This document shows, one piece after another, positions 11,968 to 20,400 of a stretch of 64,000 nt of DNA. Position 1 is the stretch's first letter. The number at the start of each line of letters is the position of its first letter. The position numbers were made by a program, and so were the translations under genes. Source of the DNA: Enterococcus ureilyticus. GTDB taxonomy: Bacteria > Bacillota > Bacilli > Lactobacillales > Enterococcaceae. The DNA is taken from assembly GCF_001730315.1 (NCBI RefSeq), contig NZ_MIKC01000006.1, positions 1 through 64,000 on the forward strand, read 5' to 3'. The notes beneath the pieces are model-generated. The model was given only the letters and a program-made list of their open reading frames with translations. It was not told the origin of the DNA and searched no databases.

Positions 11968-12013
11968 AAAAAAAGCGTGTGTCAAAAAATTTATTTGGCA
12001 CATGCTTTTTTTA
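11968..12013. terminator. Bidirectional terminator after the bgl operon
   Basis: The stem AAAAAAGCGTGTG / CACATGCTTTTTT contains one G-T pair. A7 on the left and T7 on the right let it serve both the glucosidase and the convergent small gene ending at 12037. Confidence 0.85.
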
Positions 12014-12036
12014 TTCCTGTAAGTGAGTACTACTAT

Positions 12037-12273
12037 TTACTTATCTCGACCAATTTCTTCGTTTAAAAATAATGCAGAAAGAACTGAGAGGCCACCTATT
12101 ACACAATAACTTTTCTTTTTTGAAAGGAGACCATAGCAGAAAGCCGTTGTCCCTAATAAAAAATTGACAGCAGATGCCTTGGCTAGTCGGTCGTCATTTG
12201 GTGTGGGTAAAGAAACATTGACATCTAAAGCGTCGTTGACTTTGTTTAAAGTAGTGTTGATTTCTGATAACAT
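12037..12273 (-). CDS. Small hypothetical protein with hydrophobic C-terminal half
   Basis: A 78-residue protein. The first third is polar; two hydrophobic stretches follow (about residues 34-50 and 56-70), so it is probably a membrane-associated hairpin. The ribosome site AAAGGAGGAATAAGC is strong. It lies 21 bp downstream of the tetR gene on the same strand, so the two are probably one transcript. No family is recognised. Confidence 0.6.
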   Translation of the reverse strand: MLSEINTTLNKVNDALDVNVSLPTPNDDRLAKASAVNFLLGTTAFCYGLLSKKKSYCVIGGLSVLSALFLNEEIGRDK

Positions 12274-12294
12274 GCTTATTCCTCCTTTATAGTG

Positions 12295-12882
12295 CTATTC
12301 AATCACATTATCAATGGTAGAGTTTAAAATAAACTCAAAAATAGTCTCGAAATCATCGGTTACCCTGTTGCGGATAATAATAATACTTAACAAAGTATTG
12401 ATGATTTCAAAGGCTTTTTTTTCGCTTACCTTAAGTTTTAGATTGGCAATGTGTAATGCCTCTTCAAAAAACTTCCAGTTGTCCGTTTCAAGTTCAGCGA
12501 TGAGATCTGGTGGTAATTTGCCAATAAAAGCTAAAAAATCAGGATTAGAGAAATCATAAAGAAAAGGCGAGTTTTTGTATTCTCTAAATAAGAATTTCAT
12601 TGCTTCGACAAAACCTTCTTTAGATGGTTCCGCATATAAAATGTTGCGCCAATTTGTTTTTAAGCGATTTTGAACTCGATTTAATGTATCAACAAATAAA
12701 TCTTCTTTTGTGCCATATAATAAGTAAAATGCGCCAGTAGAAATGGCTGCTTTAGAGGTCAATTCAGCGATATTCGTTTTCTTATAACCATTGATCCCCC
12801 AGCTTTTTTCACATTCCATACAGAGAGTACTTCTTAGTTCTGCCCGCTTTTCTTCTGAAAATCCCTTAGTACCTGTCTTCAT
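12295..12882 (-). CDS. TetR/AcrR-family repressor
   Basis: A 195-residue regulator with an N-terminal helix-turn-helix (about residues 25-55, YKKTNIAELTSKAAISTGAFYLLYGTKEDLF region) typical of TetR proteins and a helical C-terminal ligand domain. It is divergent from an ABC exporter operon, the usual setting for a local repressor of an efflux pump. Two inverted repeats of the same design lie one at each promoter (12903-12930 and 13058-13085), which strongly suggests that it represses both itself and the exporter. The ligand is unknown; the neighbouring NRPS product is an attractive but untested candidate. Confidence 0.85.
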   Translation of the reverse strand: MKTGTKGFSEEKRAELRSTLCMECEKSWGINGYKKTNIAELTSKAAISTGAFYLLYGTKEDLFVDTLNRVQNRLKTNWRNILYAEPSKEGFVEAMKFLFREYKNSPFLYDFSNPDFLAFIGKLPPDLIAELETDNWKFFEEALHIANLKLKVSEKKAFEIINTLLSIIIIRNRVTDDFETIFEFILNSTIDNVIE

Positions 12883-12902
12883 TAGTAGCCTACTTTCTGA
12901 CT

Positions 12903-12930
12903 GTTGAATAAATTTCTATTAATATTCATA
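12903..12930. promoter_or_regulatory. TetR operator at the tetR promoter
   Basis: Arms GTTGAATAA and ATATTCATA (9 bp, imperfect) are spaced by 10 bp. The layout matches the operator at 13058. It lies just downstream of the minus-strand -10 box of tetR (12931-12936). Confidence 0.65.
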
Positions 12931-12958
12931 ATTGTAGATTAAATAAAAAATTTGTCAA
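12931..12958 (-). promoter_or_regulatory. tetR promoter
   Basis: Read on the minus strand, TTGACA (12958-12953) and TACAAT (12936-12931) are separated by 16 bp, a strong housekeeping promoter for the tetR gene starting at 12882. Confidence 0.8.
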
Positions 12959-13029
12959 GTTTTTATCATGCGAATCCATCAAAAAATAGAACATTCATTT
13001 ATTAATTTCAGCAAAAATGTTATAAAGAC

Positions 13030-13058
13030 TTGACAGAACTTTAGACAAGCATTATCAT
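13030..13058 (+). promoter_or_regulatory. Promoter of the ABC exporter operon
   Basis: A consensus TTGACA (13030-13035) and TATCAT (13053-13058) with exactly 17 bp between them. The operator at 13058-13085 starts on the last base of the -10 box, so a bound repressor would cover the start site. Confidence 0.88.
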
Positions 13059-13085
13059 GTGAATATAAAGTTATGAATATTCACA
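13058..13085. promoter_or_regulatory. TetR operator at the ABC exporter promoter
   Basis: A perfect inverted repeat with arms TGTGAATAT and ATATTCACA separated by 10 bp, positioned over the predicted transcription start. It has the same arm length and spacing as the site at the tetR promoter. A further half-site (ATATTCA) follows at about 13091. Confidence 0.8.
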
Positions 13086-13107
13086 AATAAATATTCAAGA
13101 GAAATGA

Positions 13108-13842
13108 GTGAACTGGTTATTGGATAATGTGTTGGAGATCAAACAACTGACGAAAACATTTGGTGAACAACTTGTTTTAGATGATGTCTCGCTGTCCTTA
13201 AAAAAAGGGATGATTTACGGTTTGTTGGGTGCGAATGGTGCTGGAAAAACAACAATCATAAAAGCTATTTTTGACCTTGTAAAACCGAATAGTGGGGAGA
13301 TTTATCTGTTTAACGAGAAGATGCCGCAAGCTGTGGATCAATTTAAGAAACTTGGCAGTATCATTGAAACACCTGTTTTTTATGAAAATATGACGGTAGA
13401 AGAAAATCTTCTGCTTCATTGTGACTACATGGGAGAACAGTTTAAGGTCAATGTAGATAAGGTATTACAAGATGTTGGCTTAAGTGAGGCGAAAGGGAAA
13501 ATGATCGATCAGCTCTCACTAGGAATGAAACAACGTTTAGGATTAGGTCGAGCACTTTTAAATGAACCACAGCTATTGATTTTAGATGAACCGATCAATG
13601 GATTAGACCCAGAAGGAATTATTGATTTTAGAAATTTGATTTTACGTATCAATCAGACCTATGGAACCACTGTTTTGATTTCTAGCCATATCTTGATTGA
13701 AGTATTCAAAATAGCTGATACGATCGGGATTGTCGCGAAAGGTAAGCTGATTAAAGAAGTGGGTAAAAAAGAGTTGGAAGAGATGGATATGGACATTGAA
13801 GAATACTATCTATCCTTAGTTAAAGGAGGAGGGAATGAATGA
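13108..13842 (+). CDS. ABC transporter ATP-binding protein (ABC-2 exporter)
   Basis: A 244-residue ATPase with Walker A (GANGAGKTT), signature (LSLGMKQRLGLGRAL), Walker B (LLILDEPINGLDP) and the switch His in SSHIL. It powers the membrane partner encoded next to it. The start is uncertain: GTG at 13108 has no good ribosome site, and the conserved family start MLEIKQLTKTFG would correspond to GTG at 13129. A seven-codon open frame (13104-13127) ends right at that GTG and could couple translation. Resemblance is to bacitracin/lantibiotic-type export or immunity ATPases; the substrate is unknown. Confidence 0.88.
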   Translation: MNWLLDNVLEIKQLTKTFGEQLVLDDVSLSLKKGMIYGLLGANGAGKTTIIKAIFDLVKPNSGEIYLFNEKMPQAVDQFKKLGSIIETPVFYENMTVEENLLLHCDYMGEQFKVNVDKVLQDVGLSEAKGKMIDQLSLGMKQRLGLGRALLNEPQLLILDEPINGLDPEGIIDFRNLILRINQTYGTTVLISSHILIEVFKIADTIGIVAKGKLIKEVGKKELEEMDMDIEEYYLSLVKGGGNE

Positions 13843-14522
13843 GCAAACTATTAAAAATCGAATTAAAAAAAATTAATTTGAAAAGCCAAATTATTTCGTT
13901 GCTCGCGATGAACTGCATCGTCTTACTTCTTTCGATTTTTACGTCGACATTACTAGCAAATCCAAGTGAAGGTACGCCAACAGGTGTAGCTATGCAACTG
14001 ACGACTTCTGAGTTAGCCCTACTGATTACACGAGCTGTTCTAATTGTATGGCAATCGATTTTGATTGTTCAAATCATTATTGAGGAGTACAAAACAAAAA
14101 CAATCACCGTGTTATTTACTTATCCATATAGTAAAAAACAAATGATTCTAGCTAAATTCTTGCTTGTTTTCTTATTGACAGCCGCATTTGCCGTATTTTC
14201 TACAGTATTTCAAGAAATCAGTATTTATTTATTAAGTCGACAGCTTACATTTGTCACGTTTATGCCTGAAAGCTTATGGTCTGTAGTAATCGTGCTTATT
14301 TCTAACATTTGTTTAGGATTTTTACCTTTATTTATTGGGATGAGGAATAGTTCGGTTATTGCAACAATCGTTTCATCATTAGTGATTGTCGTGATTGGTT
14401 CTAATTCGCAAGCTTCACCTTCAGGATTACTAGGAATTCCTGTTGTTTCGTTATTTCTGGGAGTGGTTAGCCTGATTTTGCTAGTCATAACTTATCGCTC
14501 AATGTTAGTAAAAGAAATTTAA
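13839..14522 (+). CDS. ABC-2 type permease subunit
   Basis: A 227-residue membrane protein with six predicted segments: one after a short basic N-terminus, the rest in pairs up to the C-terminus. Its ATG overlaps the stop of the ATPase gene by four bases, so the two are translationally coupled. The pair forms an exporter of the type often used for peptide antibiotic export or self-protection. Its place between a TetR gene and an NRPS cluster fits that role, but the link is an inference. Confidence 0.8.
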   Translation: MSKLLKIELKKINLKSQIISLLAMNCIVLLLSIFTSTLLANPSEGTPTGVAMQLTTSELALLITRAVLIVWQSILIVQIIIEEYKTKTITVLFTYPYSKKQMILAKFLLVFLLTAAFAVFSTVFQEISIYLLSRQLTFVTFMPESLWSVVIVLISNICLGFLPLFIGMRNSSVIATIVSSLVIVVIGSNSQASPSGLLGIPVVSLFLGVVSLILLVITYRSMLVKEI

Positions 14523-14602
14523 GATTCTCAAGTTTCGTAGTCGATTTTTTTATCAAAACAGACTAAGTACACTATATTTTATATTAAGGGAGAGTATTAA
14601 TC

Positions 14603-14830
14603 ATGCCAACTAAACTTTTAGACAATTCATTTATCAAAATTCCTGATCAGTCCGTTCTAATATATGTATGGATCGGAACCATTATTTTAGGAATTATATT
14701 ACTTATTATCGGATTGGTATTAGGCAAAAGAAATAAGAGTAAAAATAAAAATCTTTCTAAAGTCTTGATTTGGGGTGGGATCGTTATTGTTCTGGCTCAA
14801 GGTGCACAGCTACTAACAAGTTTACTATAG
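14603..14830 (+). CDS. Small two-segment membrane protein
   Basis: A 75-residue protein with two hydrophobic segments (about residues 20-41 and 55-72) joined by a lysine-rich loop (GKRNKSKNKN). The ribosome site AGGGAGAG is good. It lies between the ABC exporter and the next small membrane protein on the same strand. No family is recognised; it may be an accessory or immunity-like component of the exporter. Confidence 0.6.
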   Translation: MPTKLLDNSFIKIPDQSVLIYVWIGTIILGIILLIIGLVLGKRNKSKNKNLSKVLIWGGIVIVLAQGAQLLTSLL

Positions 14831-14847
14831 GGAAAGGGATGATAAGA

Positions 14848-15051
14848 ATGGATCAAATGACTCGTTTTTTTGAAAATATCGGTGAAAGTTTAGGAATCAA
14901 AGTGAAATTACCAAGAGTGACGAATAAATATTCGCTCATTAGTTTGCTTGTTATGATCGTTAGCCTTGTGTGTTTAAAATTCTCATTCGTTTTTTTAATA
15001 CCAGGCATTTTAGCTGGAGCAAACTTTTTGTTAGTCAATATGAAACGCTAA
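14848..15051 (+). CDS. Small two-segment membrane protein
   Basis: A 67-residue protein with a polar N-terminus (MDQMTRFFENIGESLGIKV) and two closely spaced hydrophobic segments (about residues 28-45 and 47-62). ATG 14848 is chosen because AAAGGG lies nine bases upstream; an in-frame ATG at 14839 is possible. The gene begins 17 bp after the previous small gene, so they are co-translated or nearly so. No family is recognised. Confidence 0.55.
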   Translation: MDQMTRFFENIGESLGIKVKLPRVTNKYSLISLLVMIVSLVCLKFSFVFLIPGILAGANFLLVNMKR

Positions 15052-15062
15052 GAGCATGATGT

Positions 15063-15121
15063 ACCAGTTTTTTGGGGAAAATACCGTAGCCAATTCTTTC
15101 TATTTCCCTGTTAAAACTGGT
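15063..15121 (+). promoter_or_regulatory. Long stem-loop in the leader of the MFS gene
   Basis: Outer arms ACCAGTTTT / AAAACTGGT and inner arms GGGAAAATA / TATTTCCC pair around a 17-nt loop. It lies between the small membrane gene and the MFS start at 15158. There is no T-tract directly after it, so it may stabilise RNA or act in translation control rather than terminate. Confidence 0.5.
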
Positions 15122-15157
15122 CTAGCTCTTTTAGCTTTTAAATTTAGGAGGCAAAAA

Positions 15158-16399
15158 ATGGAGATTGAAAGTCGTACGATTTGGAGTAGGAATTTTGCTT
15201 ATATCATTATGGGGCAAACCCTATCTGTTTTAGCAAATTCTGTAATGAAATTTGCGTTATCCCTATATATTTTAGATCTAACAAAGTCTGCTGCATTGTT
15301 TGGTACGCTTTTAGCAGTATCGATCATTCCAACAATTATTTTTTCCCCAATTGGTGGTGTTTTAGCAGATAATTTCAATAAAAAAAATATGATGGTTATT
15401 ATGGATGGTTTGTATGCCTGTGTTGCGGTACTAGTTTACTTTTCAGTCGTTTCAAAAGCGAGTATTGCGGTCGTTGCTATTTGTTTGCTCTTGATGTCAG
15501 TTGTGTCAGCATTTGAAACGCCGATTGTCCAATCAAGTATGCCATTGTTATTTAAAGAAAATAATTTGTTGAAGGCAAACTCAGTTGTGAATCAAATTCA
15601 GTTGTTTGCAAATTTTGTTGGGCCGATTCTTGCTGGTTTTCTATATAGCTTAGTGAGAATTGAATGGATATTTATTATGTGTTTTATTTTATTCTTTGGT
15701 GCTGCGGCTATCGAATGTTTTATCAAAATTCCTATTTTGACAGTTAAATTTGAGAATGGTGCCATTGCAACGGTTATTAAAGATTTGAAAGAAAGCTGGT
15801 TGTTTATTAGGAAAGAAGAACCAGCAATTATAAAAATTATCGTAGTTTTAGGTGCTATCAGCTTCTTTATATCTGGGTTGTTATTTGTTGGTATCCCTTA
15901 TATTATTCGAATCGTTTTGGATCTGGATAGTCAATATTTGGGTATCAATCAAGGCTTGATTTCTTTAGCTGGAATTGCTGGAGCTATCATGGTAGGTGTA
16001 CTTTCAAAAAAATTAAATATGAAAAATAGTTATTTGATTGTTGGGTTATCGAGCCTGTTAGTTCTTCTCATGGGGGTTATTTTTACGATCGATATGCCTG
16101 CTACAGTAACGTTTGCACTATTTACATTTATGATCATGTTATTACAAGCTTTGTTTACCTTATTTTCAATTTTTGTTGTTTCTAATATACAGGCGAATAC
16201 ACCTGTTCAGTTAGTTGGAAAAGTAATGTCTTATGTAACGACATTAAGTTTATGTGCGCAGCCGCTTTCACAGGCTGTATATGGTTTTTTATTTGATATT
16301 TTTTCAAACTCGGTCTATATCCTATTTCTATTTACAGGGTTAGTCATGTTGTTAGTTAGCTATTTTTCAAAGAACTCGTTTAAAAATTTTAATCAATGA
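15158..16399 (+). CDS. MFS efflux transporter next to the NRPS cluster
   Basis: A 413-residue protein with about twelve membrane segments and motif A visible as GGVLADNFNKK. It is paralogous to the MFS protein at 3021 and resembles multidrug/macrolide exporters. ATG 15158 is chosen because TAGGAGG lies six bases upstream; the open frame extends to 15056 without a ribosome site. It is the last gene of the TetR/ABC block and ends at a strong terminator facing the PPTase gene. It may export the NRPS product, an inference from position. Confidence 0.8.
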   Translation: MEIESRTIWSRNFAYIIMGQTLSVLANSVMKFALSLYILDLTKSAALFGTLLAVSIIPTIIFSPIGGVLADNFNKKNMMVIMDGLYACVAVLVYFSVVSKASIAVVAICLLLMSVVSAFETPIVQSSMPLLFKENNLLKANSVVNQIQLFANFVGPILAGFLYSLVRIEWIFIMCFILFFGAAAIECFIKIPILTVKFENGAIATVIKDLKESWLFIRKEEPAIIKIIVVLGAISFFISGLLFVGIPYIIRIVLDLDSQYLGINQGLISLAGIAGAIMVGVLSKKLNMKNSYLIVGLSSLLVLLMGVIFTIDMPATVTFALFTFMIMLLQALFTLFSIFVVSNIQANTPVQLVGKVMSYVTTLSLCAQPLSQAVYGFLFDIFSNSVYILFLFTGLVMLLVSYFSKNSFKNFNQ

Positions 16400-16437
16400 A
16401 AAGAGCGGTTAACACTGCAAACTAGGTGACGTTTTGT

Positions 16438-16480
16438 GCTTAGCTTATCACTTATAAAATGATAAGCTAAGCATTTTTTT
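16438..16480. terminator. Strong bidirectional terminator
   Basis: A perfect 13-bp stem (GCTTAGCTTATCA / TGATAAGCTAAGC) around a 9-nt loop is followed by T7. It lies between the convergent MFS and PPTase genes and marks the left end of the NRPS cluster proper. Confidence 0.9.
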
Positions 16481-16484
16481 GCAT

Positions 16485-17171
16485 TTAAAAAGGTATAGTT
16501 TCAATCAACTCAGTTAGAGTCAAACGTTTTTCATTATTTTCTGAAAGAATTGGGGAACAAAGCCCAAATTTATAGTGCTTTTCAATAGACTGTGAAGAAA
16601 ATTGAGCATTATTTTTTAAATGTGTTGAAAGAGAAATCGTTTTTCCGCTTAATGAAAATGAATAACTGTCCAAAGGAATCGATAGACCGCAACCCATTTT
16701 TTTACTAAAAGCTTCTTTCAGGGTCCAGATAGAATAAAAGGCATCTAAACGTTTTTGCTCGCTTCCTTTAGAAAAAATATAGTCTTGTTCTGAAATAGAA
16801 AAAAATGTAGCAATCTCTTTAATATTAATTTGCACCATCTTCTCAATATCTATCCCTACAGGAGCACTGCTGATTGAGCAAGCAACATAACTAGCAGAAT
16901 GAGTCAAATTAAAAAAGATAGTTGGGTGAGAAATTAAGAAGGGCTTTCCCAATTTAGACGTTGAAAAAGTCAATTCAGAAAGAGTTAATCCACAATAATT
17001 GGATAGCATAGAGCGTAACAAGATGCCCGCTGTAAGTGAGCGTAGTCGGTCATCGGGGAAGCAGAATTTCGCTATTTTGTATTGCTTTTCCAATTCAAGT
17101 AAGTGGTACCATTTAGAGTAAGTATCTGTTTTTAGTGAACAATCTAGCTTCATTAAATGTGTAATTAGCAT
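16485..17171 (-). CDS. Sfp-type 4'-phosphopantetheinyl transferase
   Basis: A 228-residue enzyme that should attach the phosphopantetheine arm of CoA to the conserved serine of each NRPS carrier domain. The two family signatures are present: GIDIEK (magnesium-binding, about residue 108) and WTLKEAFSKK (about residue 150). The length is typical of Sfp. ATG 17171 is chosen because AGGAG lies six bases upstream; the frame is open to 17261, but that part overlaps the promoter. It is divergent from the NRPS operon and shares a promoter-proximal TTGACATTTA sequence with it, so the two are probably expressed together. Confidence 0.92.
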   Translation of the reverse strand: MLITHLMKLDCSLKTDTYSKWYHLLELEKQYKIAKFCFPDDRLRSLTAGILLRSMLSNYCGLTLSELTFSTSKLGKPFLISHPTIFFNLTHSASYVACSISSAPVGIDIEKMVQINIKEIATFFSISEQDYIFSKGSEQKRLDAFYSIWTLKEAFSKKMGCGLSIPLDSYSFSLSGKTISLSTHLKNNAQFSSQSIEKHYKFGLCSPILSENNEKRLTLTELIETIPF

Positions 17172-17219
17172 ATGGACTCCTATACAAAGACTAGTGGATC
17201 GATTATTTGAAGTATCGTA

Positions 17220-17248
17220 AGTATATTTTACATTTTGGTAAATGTCAA
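17220..17248 (-). promoter_or_regulatory. PPTase promoter with an internal inverted repeat
   Basis: On the minus strand, TTGACA (17248-17243) and TATACT (17225-17220) are 17 bp apart. The spacer and -35 contain a perfect inverted repeat (ACATTT tggt AAATGT, 17230-17245), which may be a regulator site. Confidence 0.8.
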
Positions 17249-17336
17249 ATTTACATATCATTGGTATATAAGTTGTATATAAAGATGAAAAATAAGATAA
17301 AAAGAATAAGCACTAATTTTTTATTGAAAAATACGT

Positions 17337-17365
17337 TTGACATTTAGTGAAAAATTTAATAGAAT
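17337..17365 (+). promoter_or_regulatory. NRPS operon promoter
   Basis: TTGACA (17337-17342) and TAGAAT (17360-17365) with a 17-bp spacer, about 100 bp before the first NRPS gene. The sequence TTTGACATTTA is identical to that at the divergent PPTase promoter, which suggests common control. The long untranslated leader (about 17372-17465) shows no riboswitch I recognise. Confidence 0.82.
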
Positions 17366-17465
17366 TTGAATTAAAATAACTGAATATTCACGTGTTTAAA
17401 TTCAAAAAGTAATCGCTTATGAATTTGAAATAGAATTTTCAGCCTTTTTAATATAACAAAATGGA

Positions 17466-20400
17466 GTGGGTTATGAGTTGGAAAATATACTGATTAATCT
17501 ATTAGGAGAAAGCGAATATGAAAAAGTTATTCATGAGTTTAATCCAAATAGAAATACGAATTATAAAGATTTGGATTTAGTAACATGGTTTGAACTGGAA
17601 GTTCAAAAACATCCGCAAAGAGATGCAGTTAGTATTAGTGGAGAGACTGTGACGTATGAACAATTAGATCAAAGAGCCAATCATATTGCCAAAATATTAG
17701 TAGAATCTGGCGTTGGACAAGAAGATCTGATTGGTATTATTTTGAATCGTTCAATTGAATTAGTTAGCACCATTTTAGGTGTTCTCAAATCAGGCGCTGC
17801 TTTTTTACCCATAGATCCTGAGAATCCAGAAGAAAGAATCAAGTATATAATCGAAGATAGCCATGTCAAACAAATAATTACAGATAACAATTCAAAAGAA
17901 AAATGGGCAACCTCACTAACTAAAAAAGTGATTAGTCCTAACTTTACTACTGCATGCAACAAAGCACCAGCTTTATCTTATTCCCCAAGTCAACTAGCAT
18001 ATGTTATTTATACCTCAGGTACAACAGGCAATCCTAAAGGCGTTATGGTCGAACATAAAGGCTTAGTAAATTTTATTAAGTGGAAACTTGGAACAACAAA
18101 TTTTGACAAAAAAAGTGTCATGTTACAAAAAGCGACCTGTTCATTTGATGCTGCAGTGGGAGAGATTTTTTTAGGAATCTTGGGAGGTGTCAAGTTACAA
18201 TTATTAACAGATCAAGAAAATAATAATTTTAGTTTGCTGCTAGATGTTATTCAAAAAAATCAAGTCACACATATGGTTATGATTCCTACAGTACTCTCTG
18301 TTTTTTTAGATTATGTGGTCGAAGTGAACAAAGAGTCTTATTTATCTTGCTTGAACACTTTATATATTGCTGGTGAAAAATTAGAAGAAACGCTAGTGAA
18401 AAAAATTTGCACAGTGACTTCTCTAAAAAAAGAGAATATTTATAATTTGTACGGCCCAACGGAAGCCTCGATCGGATCAACTTACTTTCATTTAGCTGAG
18501 CTGAAAGAGCAAACGGCTGTTTCAATTGGTAAAGGGATTGATAATGCAACAATTTATATTATGAATGGCGATCAACTTTGCGGTGTCGATGAAGCAGGAG
18601 AACTGTGTATTGGCGGTGCTGGAGTGGCTCGTGGTTATTTGAATCGTCCAGAATTAACAGCAGAAAAATTTGTTGATCATTATTTTGGTCTACCTGGGAA
18701 AATATATAGAACAGGAGACTTGGCTAAATGGCAAAGAGATGGGAATTTAGAATATTTAGGACGAATTGATGAGCAAGTCAAGATCAATGGATTAAGAATA
18801 GAACTAAGCGAAATTAAAAATACCTTAGCTAGTTATCCTAAAATTGATGATTCAGCTGTAATTGTTTCTGAAGACAATCAATTACTTGCTTATTACGTTT
18901 CTAAAGAAGACTATCAAGAAGACCATTTAAAAGCATATTTAGAGAAAAAATTACCGCTGTATATGGTTCCAAAAAGATTTATAAAAATAGCTGTATTACC
19001 TGTAAATAGTAATGGTAAATTAGACAAAGAGAAGCTCCCAGCTATTGAAGATGAACCTAGTGTTTCAGTCCAAACGATCGTAGCAGCTAAAACAGAAAAC
19101 GAACGTATCCTTATTGAGGTCTTTTCAGCTGTTTTGAATAATAAAAATATTGGGTGTAATCATAACTTTTTTGAAATTGGTGGCGATTCAATCAAAGCAA
19201 TTAGGATTGTCTCTAAATTAAGGGAACTTGGCTACAATTTAAGTGTTCCTACAATCATGGGTGAAAAAAATCTAGGGGCTATTGCAACTTATATGGAATC
19301 TATCCAGCTTGAATCAGTCGAACAAGATGAGCAAATGATTGTGGGGGAAACACCGTTATCTCCGATTCAACAGTACTTTTTTGAGAGTAAACTACCAGAA
19401 CCAGAACATTTTAACCAGACTTTTTTATTAGAATGTGCCAATCTGCAACCTGACATTTTTGAAAAAGCGCTGCAAGCGGTTTGCAACCATCATGATTTGT
19501 TAAGAGCTGTTTATCCAGATGATAAACAAATCATCCAGGAGCCCAATAATTCAGCTTTATTTGAGATGCGTTCATTTGATTTAGCTTGTGAAAAAGCAGA
19601 TGCTATTTCTGAAAAAATAGAAGAATTAAGTAACAAGCTGCAAGCAAGTTTACATTTAGCAGAGGGTCCATTGATCAAAGTGGGTATGTTTCATACAAAG
19701 GAAACATCTTACATTTCATTGATCGTCCATCATTTAATGGTAGATGGCATTTCTTGGCGTATTTTAGTAGAAGATATCAATATAGCCTATAAACAAATTT
19801 TAGAAAACAGAGCAGTTGAACTCCCAATGAAAACAGCATCGTTTTCTAAATGGTGTCAGACCTTAGAAGACTTTAGTACCTCAGAAATGCTGGAAAAAGA
19901 GCGACCGTATTGGAATAAAATCAGTAAACTAGCCCAACAAGCAAATACGCATTTGTGTGTTCCGCAAAATGATCTTGGTACTGGTTTGGATGAAATCTCG
20001 TTATCTAAAGAGTTAACAGAGAATCTTATTTTACATTCCAATAAATCATATAACACAGAAATCAATGATTTATTAGTAACAGCGTTATTTAGAACCATAA
20101 ACAAACGGACTAAAGCGAACACAATCAGTGTACGAATGGAAGGACATGGCCGTGAACCAATTCATAAGCCAATCCACATTGATCGAACAATCGGTTGGTT
20201 TACAACGATATACCCAGTGGTTTGTACTGAGATCGGTAGCACTTTACAACAGGATATAAAAAGAGTCAAAGAAAATCTACGCCGTATCCCCAATCATGGT
20301 TTAGGCTATAGTATTTTAGACTGCTATGACGAGCAATTTGAAGGAGTCCAAACTGAAATAACGTTTAATTATCTAGGCGATTTTGAACAAGAATCATCTG

